This document shows, piece after piece, positions 16,137 to 23,875 of a DNA stretch of 64,000 nucleotides; position 1 is the stretch's first letter, and every line of letters starts with the position of its first letter. Both the position numbers and the translations under genes were made by a program. This DNA is from Eubacteriaceae bacterium (GTDB taxonomy: Bacteria; Bacillota; Clostridia; Lachnospirales; Lachnospiraceae). Where the stretch lies: positions 186,001-250,000 of the forward strand of contig CABIWJ010000002.1 in NCBI GenBank assembly GCA_902362455.1. The letters are read 5' to 3'. The notes beneath the pieces are model-generated. The model searched no databases. It was not told where the DNA came from and saw only the letters and a program-made list of their open reading frames with translations.

Positions 16137-17235
16137 AAAGAAACCTTTAATAGGTTTGATCGGTGCTTCGGTATTAGCTGGAGGTGCATATGCATTTGTT
16201 AGAAATATCTATGGAGGAAGTAAATTTTTAGACAGTTATGTTGATAAAGTCAGTAAAATAGATGTCAATTCTACATTTGAGTTAGAAGAGGACGGATATT
16301 ATGCAATTCGTAAGACAGATAATAAGCCATTCAGAGTATTGCAGTTAACAGATATTCATATTGGTGGAGGATATCTGTCAAGACACGAAGATATGCAGGC
16401 TTTAAGAATTGTTCAAAGAGCAATTGCAAGTACGAAGCCTGATTTGATAGTGGTTACAGGTGATATAGCCTGTGCTAAAGCACATATCTCTCTTTCAAGA
16501 AATAACTTGAACTGTTTCAGAATATTGACAAATTTATTAGAGAATATAGGAATTCCTTATGCGATTACATTCGGTAATCATGATGCAGACGGAAGATGCA
16601 TCTATAAGAGAAGAGAGCTTGCTGACTATGTGTCAAAGAGAGAACATTCCTTAATGGTTGAGACAGAGAAAACAGAGGGTATAACAGGTTTTTCAAATTA
16701 TCTTGTTAAGCTTAGAAATAAAAATGGAAAGCTTAATTCAGTTATCTATATGCTTGATTCTAATGAATATATTAAGGTTGAGCAGAAAAAAACTTATGAT
16801 TATATCCATAAGGACCAGGTAGAATGGTATGCAAGTGAGACTATAAGAATTAACAGTGAAGAGGGCAGAAATGTTCCGTCGCATTTATTCTTCCATATTC
16901 CACTTAGAGAGTACAATGATGCATGGAATGCGGTAATCAATGCGGATAAATCGGCAGAGTATTATTATGGAAGCAGAGACGAGGCAATAAGTTGTTCGAA
17001 ATCAGATTCAGAGTTGTTTGATAAAGTGCTTGAATTAGATTCCACTAAGGGAATATTCTGTGGTCACGACCATCTTAATGATTTCTCTGTAAGCTACAAA
17101 GGTATAAGATTGACATATGGACAGGGAATTGATTGTCTGTTATATGCTAAGAATTTATCAGAACATAAGGGTGCAACATTATTAAAGATTCATAAAAATG
17201 GAGATTTTGAGATTAAAGGAAAGAAGCATAGGTGA
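16126..17235 (+). CDS. Membrane-anchored calcineurin-like metallophosphoesterase
   Basis: 369 aa. A short Lys-rich N-terminus and a hydrophobic stretch (~7-25) anchor it, or act as an uncleaved signal, so the catalytic domain is probably outside. The metal-binding set is complete: LTDIHIGGG, VVTGDIA, FGNHDADGR, FHIPL and GHDHLND. The family includes phosphodiesterases and UDP-sugar or lipid phosphatases; the substrate is not readable here. Two adjacent ATG codons (16126, 16129) follow GGAGG. The next gene starts 5 bases on and encodes a cell-wall peptidase fusion, so an envelope role is plausible. Confidence 0.87.
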   Translation: MMNKKKPLIGLIGASVLAGGAYAFVRNIYGGSKFLDSYVDKVSKIDVNSTFELEEDGYYAIRKTDNKPFRVLQLTDIHIGGGYLSRHEDMQALRIVQRAIASTKPDLIVVTGDIACAKAHISLSRNNLNCFRILTNLLENIGIPYAITFGNHDADGRCIYKRRELADYVSKREHSLMVETEKTEGITGFSNYLVKLRNKNGKLNSVIYMLDSNEYIKVEQKKTYDYIHKDQVEWYASETIRINSEEGRNVPSHLFFHIPLREYNDAWNAVINADKSAEYYYGSRDEAISCSKSDSELFDKVLELDSTKGIFCGHDHLNDFSVSYKGIRLTYGQGIDCLLYAKNLSEHKGATLLKIHKNGDFEIKGKKHR

Positions 17236-17240
17236 GATAA

Positions 17241-18548
17241 ATGTTATATTACATATTAGGAATACTTGCTGTGATAGTTGTACATTTGATAACTTTCTTG
17301 AAATGTTATGAGAATGGTATCAAAGTGAACTGGTTACATATGTGTATGTCAGCAGGTTTTTCATGTTATATGGTGTATATTGTTGAATATTTACATAATA
17401 ATGTAATTGAGAATGGAATAGGGCTGGCCAAACTAACGGTGATGTTTATACCGGCAGGAATATTTATGCCTATAATCTACAAGAGATTCAAATATTTTCT
17501 TATGAATATATTATATGTATTATGCGTGGGTGGATTAATTAGTGTACTTCAATATATTAATTGCAATAAATTTAATCCGTTAAATAATGTTTTTGAATTA
17601 TTTGGTGTATTAATCGGCTTTATTTTCACTATGATTATTAATGAGATTTCACCGGAATTTCGAAAGAAATGTATAATAAAGAAGAGAAATAAACAAATCA
17701 GATATTTATCGTTTGAAGCTGAAACACTGGCATTATTGGTATTTGTATTATTCTTTGCAGGTGCAATAGTAGAGCGTATATCAGGCAGAGATATAGAGAA
17801 ACAAAAGGGTGCCGTTGTATATGAACATGAAGATGAATATAAAGATATCTACTATGCTGATAAGGACAAGTATGACAGATATGATGCATATGCTAAGTTA
17901 CATCCGGATATGAAATTAGAAGATGTAGTATGGAGAGTAGATGCTAATTTAGACCAGAAATTTTATGATGAGACATATACAACAAAGGCAGATGCGAACA
18001 CTAAATCACCACTCCTTATTAATAAGTTCAACAGGGTATCTGAAGATTATAAGCCTGAAGAATTAGTAAGCATAGAGGGTGATTATGTAGCAACACCGGA
18101 GACGACTAAAGCCTATCATGAGCTTATTAATGCTTTAGAAGACCTTGGAATGAAGATATATGTTGTGTCTTCTTATAGAAGTGTTGAATATCAGAGAAAT
18201 CTTCATAATTATTATCTTAAAAGTGACACTCCGGAAGAAGTGGATACTTATAGCTCAAGAGCAGGATACAGTGAACATCACACAGGACGAGCATTGGATA
18301 TAAGTCAGGTAAGAGGTAATCTCAATGCTTTTGAGGGAAGTGATGAAGCTGTCTGGGTATATGAAAATGCATATAAATATGGTTTTATTGTCAGATATAT
18401 GGACAATGAAATTGATGTGACGGGATATATTTTTGAACCTTGGCATATCACATATGTTGGAAAAGAAATTGCACAGACTATGCATGATGAGAAAATTACT
18501 ACTTTAGAGGAATATGTTGTCAAATATGTTGACCATAAAAAGCCATAA
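17241..18548 (+). CDS. VanZ-like membrane domain fused to VanY-type D,D-carboxypeptidase
   Basis: 435 aa. Residues 1-~180 contain five or so hydrophobic segments resembling VanZ-like proteins; the C-terminal ~170 residues are a VanY/M15B peptidase outside the membrane. Zinc and catalytic motifs are seen: SSYRSVEYQRNL, SEHHTGRALDIS and EPWHITYVG. M15B enzymes trim the terminal D-alanine of peptidoglycan precursors. VanZ and VanY are separate proteins in glycopeptide-resistance clusters; here they are one polypeptide, with no vanHAX nearby, so a housekeeping wall function is more likely than resistance. Confidence 0.85.
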   Translation: MLYYILGILAVIVVHLITFLKCYENGIKVNWLHMCMSAGFSCYMVYIVEYLHNNVIENGIGLAKLTVMFIPAGIFMPIIYKRFKYFLMNILYVLCVGGLISVLQYINCNKFNPLNNVFELFGVLIGFIFTMIINEISPEFRKKCIIKKRNKQIRYLSFEAETLALLVFVLFFAGAIVERISGRDIEKQKGAVVYEHEDEYKDIYYADKDKYDRYDAYAKLHPDMKLEDVVWRVDANLDQKFYDETYTTKADANTKSPLLINKFNRVSEDYKPEELVSIEGDYVATPETTKAYHELINALEDLGMKIYVVSSYRSVEYQRNLHNYYLKSDTPEEVDTYSSRAGYSEHHTGRALDISQVRGNLNAFEGSDEAVWVYENAYKYGFIVRYMDNEIDVTGYIFEPWHITYVGKEIAQTMHDEKITTLEEYVVKYVDHKKP

Positions 18549-18554
18549 AGCATA

Positions 18555-18583
18555 TAGACATTCTATAATATAAATGTTATAAT
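18555..18583 (+). promoter_or_regulatory. Promoter of queA
   Basis: TAGACA and TATAAT are 17 bases apart, with TG one base before the -10 box (extended -10). Confidence 0.6.
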
Positions 18584-18607
18584 TTTTATTCAACTATGGA
18601 GGAAAAA

Positions 18608-19633
18608 ATGAAATTATCTGATTTTAACTATGATTTGCCGAAAGAACTTATAGCTCAGGATCCGCTTAGTAACAGAGAATCATCAAGACTTATGTTATTA
18701 AATAAGGAGACTGGTGAAATAGAACATAAAATATTTAGTAATATTATTGATTATCTTAATCCGGGAGATTGTTTAGTCATTAACGATACAAAGGTTATAC
18801 CTGCAAGATTAATTGGTACTAAGATAGGAACAGATGCACATATAGAAGTTCTTCTGTTAAAGAGAAGAGAGAATGATATATGGGAAGTGCTTGTTAAACC
18901 GGGTAAGAAAGCAAGACCAGGTTGTAAGATTTCGTTTGGTGACGGACTATTAACAGGTGAGATAATTGATGTTGTGGAAGAGGGCAACAGACTAATTAAG
19001 TTTACATATGACGGAATTTTTGAAGAGATTCTGGATAGATTAGGAGAGATGCCGCTCCCACCATATATTACACATAAGCTTCAGGATAAGAACAGATATC
19101 AGACAGTTTATGCTAAACATGAGGGTTCAGCAGCAGCTCCGACAGCAGGTTTACATTTTACAGAGAGTCTGCTAAAGAGAATTGAGGACAAGGGAATACA
19201 GATTGTCAGAGTTACACTTCATGTCGGACTTGGAACATTCAGACCTGTAAAGGTTGACAATGTATTAGAACATCATATGCATTCAGAATTCTTTGTTGTG
19301 GAGAAAGAAGCAGCAGACAGAATAAATGAAGCAAGAAAGAATGGTGGCAGAATAATTGCAGTAGGAACTACAAGTTGTAGAACTCTAGAGTCGGCAGCAG
19401 ATGAGAATGGAATTATCCATCCAATGAGTAAAGAGACAGATATATTTATATATCCGGGATATAAGTTCAAGGCAATTGACGCATTGATTACTAATTTCCA
19501 TCTGCCTGAATCGACATTACTTATGTTAGTATCAGCATTAGCAGGCAGAGAAAATATTATGAATGCTTATAATGAAGCTGTAAAAGAAAAATACAGATTC
19601 TTTAGTTTCGGTGATGCTATGTTTATCTCATAG
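18608..19633 (+). CDS. queA: S-adenosylmethionine:tRNA ribosyltransferase-isomerase
   Basis: 341 aa from the ATG at 18608, which GGAGG precedes; the in-frame ATG at 18596 is part of that site. QueA transfers and isomerises the ribosyl group of SAM onto 7-aminomethyl-7-deazaguanine at the tRNA wobble base, giving epoxyqueuosine. Family motifs run along the length: [57 protein letters not shown] and [12 protein letters not shown]. Usually tgt is adjacent, but it is not present downstream here. Confidence 0.96.
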   Translation: MKLSDFNYDLPKELIAQDPLSNRESSRLMLLNKETGEIEHKIFSNIIDYLNPGDCLVINDTKVIPARLIGTKIGTDAHIEVLLLKRRENDIWEVLVKPGKKARPGCKISFGDGLLTGEIIDVVEEGNRLIKFTYDGIFEEILDRLGEMPLPPYITHKLQDKNRYQTVYAKHEGSAAAPTAGLHFTESLLKRIEDKGIQIVRVTLHVGLGTFRPVKVDNVLEHHMHSEFFVVEKEAADRINEARKNGGRIIAVGTTSCRTLESAADENGIIHPMSKETDIFIYPGYKFKAIDALITNFHLPESTLLMLVSALAGRENIMNAYNEAVKEKYRFFSFGDAMFIS

Positions 19634-19794
19634 TAATTAATGAGTTATATTATGTCAGAAAGTATATAAATGGGTTCTGGCAAGGAGGATTAAGTTGAAT
19701 GAAAATATGTTATGAGGAGAAATGCTTTTAGAGGTATTCATTCAATTAAAATTTACCTGATTAGTTTCGGGAAAAATAAAAGCATAGTGAGTTT

Positions 19795-20154
19795 ATGACA
19801 CAGGAAAGAAGAAGAGCTAACAGAATGGACATCAATGCATGTATTAAGTTAAGCTCTGTAAGAAACAAAGGAAATTTAGATGGTTTAAAGAATGATGCAT
19901 TTGAAGTAGAAGTTGTTAATTTATCTAAAGACGGACTGGCATTCAAAAGTTCTGAGAAATTAGAATTAAATACTTATTATGATACAACAGTTTTATTATG
20001 GACAAAAGAGAAATTCCAGACAGTTATAGAGATAGTAAGAATGGAAAACTATGGTGAAGAACAGACATTATATGGCTGTAGATTTATCGGCATAATGCCA
20101 TCAGACCAGTTAAAGATTCAGATTTATGAAATGGTAAGTGAAATGGAAGACTAG
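19795..20154 (+). CDS. PilZ-domain protein (c-di-GMP receptor candidate)
   Basis: 119 aa, a single PilZ domain with the two binding motifs: an Arg cluster ERRRANR at residues 4-10 and NLSKDGLAF (N-x-S-x-x-G) near residue 42. Such proteins bind cyclic di-GMP and act on partner proteins. The ribosome site before the ATG is poor. The 160 bases between queA and this gene hold a GGAGG followed only by tiny frames. A strong terminator follows, then the large palindrome. Confidence 0.85.
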   Translation: MTQERRRANRMDINACIKLSSVRNKGNLDGLKNDAFEVEVVNLSKDGLAFKSSEKLELNTYYDTTVLLWTKEKFQTVIEIVRMENYGEEQTLYGCRFIGIMPSDQLKIQIYEMVSEMED

Positions 20155-20190
20155 GTTCATAATTATAATATCTATAATGCGATGCAATAA

Positions 20191-20257
20191 AAAAGTATTT
20201 CTACTAAATTGAATCATAAGATGAGGATGATTCGGTGATAGTAGAAATATTTTTTTC
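20191..20257 (+). terminator. Terminator of the PilZ gene
   Basis: AGTATTTCTACTA pairs with TAGTAGAAATATT, with an inner GAATCAT/ATGATTC stem, and runs into TTTTTTT. Confidence 0.85.
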
Positions 20258-20812
20258 TTAATTAAATATTTATAGAACGCATACTTCGCACATACATAAT
20301 AGAATTAAATTATCTGTATTAAGCAAATTTGCATATATAAATATTGAAACGTTTGTAAGAATTACTAATTTGTGAATATCCATTTTTCGGCTCTTTTGAT
20401 TATTTATGTTCATTCAAGGTCCCTACACTTAAACCGATGTGTTCGTCTATGCCACACACTTGAATTATGACGTATCGTGTGAGAGTTAATGCCGTCAGAT
20501 GCAAAAGGTCGGTGCAGTAAATTACCGTTCAAGCGAAGCGCGTTTGATTTACTGCACCGTAATAACCTCTGCAGATGGCGGCATTTACTCTCACTAGATT
20601 AAGAAATATGAAAGTGTGTGTCATAGACGTACATCTCGGTTTAACTGTATGTCCGTTGAATGTACACAAAATTAGAGCCGAAAAAAGATATCTCACAAAT
20701 TTACGCAATTCTTACAAGGTGTTTCGATATTTATATATCAAATTTGCTTTAACAGATGAATATAAATTACATATGTATGTGCGAAGTCTGCGTATATAAA
20801 TATTTAATTAAC
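20257..20812. repeat. Very long imperfect palindrome (~556 bp, arms ~278 bp)
   Basis: The left arm from 20257 and the reverse complement of the right arm to 20812 align along their whole length with small gaps, at roughly three quarters identity by eye. Anchor pairs include TTAATTAAATATTTATA with TATATAAATATTTAATTAA at the ends, ACTTCGCACATACAT with ATGTATGTGCGAAGT, TTTTTCGGCTC (20383) with GAGCCGAAAA (20675), GTGAGAG with CTCTCAC, and GGTGCAGTAAAT with ATTTACTGCACC at the core (20511-20558). An inner hairpin with loop GCGAAGCGC sits at the centre. The right end overlaps the last codon of tyrA. No credible gene lies inside. It could be a structured RNA, a decayed palindromic transposable unit, or a head-to-head duplication. 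Confidence 0.9.
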
Positions 20813-21917
20813 GAATATAAGTTTTATAGTTATAATTCTTTAATTTGCAATCTGCCTTATCAAGAGCTTCTTTACTATAAAATTCAATTTTAAGAACTCC
20901 GTCCTCAAATTCACGATTATGAATAATTCCAATATTTTTAATACTTATATCATTCTGTGCAAGGATTGTTGCAATGATTGAAATTGCACCTGATTCATCG
21001 ATGATATCGCAATATAAAGTATATTCTTTAGTAATTGGACCACGTCTGTTATCAGAGAATGAATTTCTGTATTCGCGGCTTTCATGGAATAAATCATATA
21101 TATATTCAGAATTACCTGAATTAATTGCATTTTTAATATCGCTAAGTGAAGTAATGTATTTATCTATTAATGTTACAATATTAGCACTGTTTGTTGAACA
21201 AATCTGCTGCCACATCTCAGGAGAAGATGAAGCTATTCTTGTAATATCTTTAAAGCCTCCTGCAGCAAGCAGCTTCATTGTTTCATCTTCTGAATCGTTA
21301 TGCTTAACCAGATTAACAAGGCTTGCTGCAATCAGGTGAGGAACATGGCTTATTGCTGCAACAGCGTAATCATGTTCTTTATAATTAAGTACGATTGGAA
21401 TTGCACCTATAGATTCAACTAATTCGTAGAATTCAGATATCTTGTCTTCAGGTGTTTCGTCAGTTGGTGTGATTGGATAGTAAGCATTTTCAAGCAAATA
21501 TCCTGAAGCATTATTATAGCCTGTTTTCTCAGAGCCGGCCATAGGATGTCCACCTATGAATTGACGGTTTAAATGTCTGTCAGCAATTGCAACGTGAATA
21601 TTTGTTTTAACACTTCCAACATCTGTAATTATGCAGTTTTCATTTATAATATCTTTTAGAATATCCAGATATGAAATATTATGCTCTACAGGAGTGCAGA
21701 GAAAGATATAGTCGCAATCTGAAAAGGATTCGTCAACTTTATCCGTAACTGAGTCGGCTGTACCATCATTAAGTGCAGTAAGCCTCGCATTTTCACTTCT
21801 GTTATATGCAAGTATTTTATGATTAGGGTGAACTCTTTTGATGGCTTTAGCAATTGAACCACCGATAAGTCCAAGTCCTATAAATCCTAATTTTAAATCT
21901 CTCATCTTAAGAACCAT
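20808..21917 (-). CDS. tyrA: Prephenate dehydrogenase with C-terminal ACT domain
   Basis: 369 aa. TyrA oxidises and decarboxylates prephenate to 4-hydroxyphenylpyruvate, the tyrosine branch. The NAD site GFIGLGLIGGS is near the N-terminus, the catalytic region reads GGHPMAGSEKTGY, and the dehydrogenase helices follow. The last ~75 residues (SGAISIIATILAQNDISIKN and on) form an ACT domain, probably for tyrosine feedback. The start may be 21917 or the in-frame ATG at 21905; AGGAAGG is very close to the first and far from the second. The stop codon and last codon lie in the end of the large palindrome. Confidence 0.94.
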   Translation of the reverse strand: MVLKMRDLKLGFIGLGLIGGSIAKAIKRVHPNHKILAYNRSENARLTALNDGTADSVTDKVDESFSDCDYIFLCTPVEHNISYLDILKDIINENCIITDVGSVKTNIHVAIADRHLNRQFIGGHPMAGSEKTGYNNASGYLLENAYYPITPTDETPEDKISEFYELVESIGAIPIVLNYKEHDYAVAAISHVPHLIAASLVNLVKHNDSEDETMKLLAAGGFKDITRIASSSPEMWQQICSTNSANIVTLIDKYITSLSDIKNAINSGNSEYIYDLFHESREYRNSFSDNRRGPITKEYTLYCDIIDESGAISIIATILAQNDISIKNIGIIHNREFEDGVLKIEFYSKEALDKADCKLKNYNYKTYIR

Positions 21918-22036
21918 GCCTTCCTGATACTTAGTAGCTGATTAGTCCGACTATATAACATATAAATCAGACTTCAAACATTAGTTCATTTTGTATATAA
22001 ATAATACAGTAAAAGTCTTTATAAATATCGTATGAT

Positions 22037-22065
22037 ATTATAACAATTTGTAAAAGTAATGTCAA
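22037..22065 (-). promoter_or_regulatory. Promoter of tyrA
   Basis: On the minus strand TTGACA and TATAAT are 17 bases apart with TG before the -10 box, a near-consensus promoter. It implies a ~115-nt leader containing an AGTCTGA/TCGGACT hairpin. Confidence 0.75.
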
Positions 22066-22071
22066 TTTATC

Positions 22072-22100
22072 TTGAAAATAACAATAGAAGCTAGTAGAAT
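22072..22100 (+). promoter_or_regulatory. Promoter of the DEAD-box helicase gene
   Basis: TTGAAA and TAGAAT are 17 bases apart, divergent from the tyrA promoter with -35 boxes 6 bases apart. Confidence 0.6.
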
Positions 22101-22167
22101 ATATTCAAAATAAGGATTAGGATGTCAAAACATCTTAATTGAAAAAAGCATTTGGAATGGAGACAGA

Positions 22168-23724
22168 ATGAAAAATACTATTAATAGTGCTACAGAAATA
22201 GTTGAAATGAGATATGAGGATTCAGCAATTGATAAAAGAATACTTCGTGGAATAAAGGAAATGGGTTTCGAACTTATGACACCTATACAGGCACAGGCTA
22301 TTCCTTTATTGTTAGAAGGCTATGATATTATCGGACAGGCACAGACGGGTACAGGTAAAACAGCCGCTTTTGGTATTCCGCTTATTCAGAATATCGACCC
22401 GGAAGACAAACATATACAGGCAATCGTTTTATGCCCTACAAGAGAATTAGCTATACAGGCGGCAGAGGAATTAAGAAAATTAGCTAAATTTACACATGGA
22501 ATAAAGGTACTTCCTATCTATGGAGGCCAGGATATTAATACACAGATAAGGTCACTTAAGACAGGAGTGCAGATTATAGTCGGTACACCTGGAAGAGTTA
22601 TGGACCATATGAGACGTCATACTTTAAAGATGAATAATTTAAAGACAATGGTGTTAGATGAAGCGGATGAAATGCTTAATATGGGCTTTAGAGAGGATAT
22701 AGAAACAATATTAAAGGGGATACCAAAAGAGCATCAGACAGCATTATTTTCAGCTACGATGCCAAAAGCTATAATGGATATTACTGATAAATATCAAAGA
22801 GATGCCAAGTTAATTAAGATTACACGTAAGGAGATAACAGTTCCTCTCGTTAAACAGTATTATTATGAAGTAAATGGTAAGAGTAAGGCTGACGTTGTAT
22901 GCCGGTTATTAGATTATTATAATCCTAAGAGAACAATGATTTTCTGCAATACAAAGCGTATGGTAGATGAGCTTGCAGAAAAATTAAAGGGACGTGGATA
23001 TTTTGCAGACGGACTTCATGGCGATATGTCACAGAGACAGAGAGATATGGTTATGAATCGTTTCAGAAATAATAAGACAGACATACTCATTGCGACAGAT
23101 GTGGCAGCGAGAGGTATAGACGTAGATGATATAGAAGCTGTATTTAATTATGATGTACCGCAGGATATTGAATATTATGTTCATAGAATAGGAAGAACCG
23201 GAAGAGCAGGAAGAAAAGGCAGATCCTTTACATTAGTTGTCGGTAAAGAAATCTATAAATTACGTGAAATAGAGAAATCATGCAAGACAAAGATTAAATT
23301 AAGAAGTATCCCATCAGTAAATGATGTAAATGAGATAAAAGCACAAAAATGTTTAAATGATGCAATAGATGTCTTACAGAATAAGGATATAAGTAAAGCA
23401 CTTAAATATGTTGAACAGAAAATCAATGATGATGATATAACAGCACTTGAATTAGCAGCGGCTTTCTTGCGACTTAATATGGGAGAAGAAGCTAAAGAAA
23501 TTGAGAAAGTGGAATACAAGACTTCAGGCAAAGGATGTTTTTCAAAGAGAGCATATAATAATTCTGATAAATCTTCAGGCTCAAGAAAGAATGGTAAATC
23601 TAATAAATTATCAGCACAGAATAAATCAGATAAAAAGAAGAAAAATGACAGTCGCAATAAATCTGGCAAAAATGATAAGTCTGGAAGAACAGATAAAAAA
23701 CAACGCATCCCATCTTCACGATAA
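22168..23724 (+). CDS. cshA: DEAD-box ATP-dependent RNA helicase (CshA/DeaD type)
   Basis: 518 aa with both RecA-like domains complete: Q-motif TPIQAQAIP, AQTGTGKT, PTRELAIQ, GTPGRVMDH, DEADEML, SATMP, then IFCNTK, ATDVAARGID and HRIGRTGRAGR. The C-terminal ~70 residues are a Lys/Ser/Asn-rich basic tail, as in RNA-binding extensions of these helicases. Such proteins act in mRNA decay, ribosome assembly and cold adaptation. GGAG precedes the ATG. The final codons (QRIPSSR) and stop are encoded within a copy of the dispersed repeat, so the original C-terminus may have been replaced. Confidence 0.94.
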   Translation: MKNTINSATEIVEMRYEDSAIDKRILRGIKEMGFELMTPIQAQAIPLLLEGYDIIGQAQTGTGKTAAFGIPLIQNIDPEDKHIQAIVLCPTRELAIQAAEELRKLAKFTHGIKVLPIYGGQDINTQIRSLKTGVQIIVGTPGRVMDHMRRHTLKMNNLKTMVLDEADEMLNMGFREDIETILKGIPKEHQTALFSATMPKAIMDITDKYQRDAKLIKITRKEITVPLVKQYYYEVNGKSKADVVCRLLDYYNPKRTMIFCNTKRMVDELAEKLKGRGYFADGLHGDMSQRQRDMVMNRFRNNKTDILIATDVAARGIDVDDIEAVFNYDVPQDIEYYVHRIGRTGRAGRKGRSFTLVVGKEIYKLREIEKSCKTKIKLRSIPSVNDVNEIKAQKCLNDAIDVLQNKDISKALKYVEQKINDDDITALELAAAFLRLNMGEEAKEIEKVEYKTSGKGCFSKRAYNNSDKSSGSRKNGKSNKLSAQNKSDKKKKNDSRNKSGKNDKSGRTDKKQRIPSSR

Positions 23725-23750
23725 AGTTGCCTGTAAATGAGGATTAGTAT
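23705..23750 (+). repeat. Dispersed repeat, partial copy C (3' tail only)
   Basis: TCTTCACGATAAAGTTGC and GTAAATGAGGATTAGTAT follow the tail of copy A (TCCTCACGACAAAGTCGC, GTAAATAAGGATTATTAT) base for base with scattered substitutions. The two hairpins of the 5' part are missing. It covers the stop codon of the helicase gene. Confidence 0.65.
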
Positions 23751-23755
23751 AAAAA

Positions 23756-23839
23756 TTAATATCGTCAGATGCAAAAGGCAGGTATAGTAAAATGATGTTC
23801 AAGTAAAACACGTGTGAACTACTGCACCATAATAACATC
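23756..23839 (+). repeat. Second copy of the palindrome core
   Basis: These 84 bases align without gaps to 20486-20569, the core of the large palindrome, with about 65 identical positions by hand count. Shared blocks are CGTCAGATGCAAAAGG, AGTAAA, GTTCAAG, ACTGCACC and TAATAAC. It begins 6 bases after partial copy C and ends at the next terminator. The outer arms of the palindrome are not present here. Confidence 0.75.
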
Positions 23840-23840
23840 A

Positions 23841-23869
23841 ATTCCTCTGGCACAACGTGCCAGAGGAAT
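23841..23869. terminator. Bidirectional terminator-like hairpin between cshA and rqcH
   Basis: ATTCCTCTGGCAC and GTGCCAGAGGAAT form a perfect 13-bp stem with a 3-base loop. It lies between two convergent genes but has no long T-tract on either side. Confidence 0.65.
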
Positions 23870-23875
23870 AACAAG

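Noticed and set aside
17241..18548. Glycopeptide-resistance locus
   Set aside because: Only VanZ- and VanY-like domains are present; no vanH, ligase, vanX or vanRS is in the window.
20575..20799. 74-codon open frame in the right arm of the large palindrome
   Set aside because: It has no ribosome site, and its composition follows the palindrome; the left arm does not preserve an equivalent frame.
23253..23774. 173-codon frame antisense to the helicase tail
   Set aside because: It arises from the repetitive Lys/Ser codons of the basic tail read backwards; no start signals.
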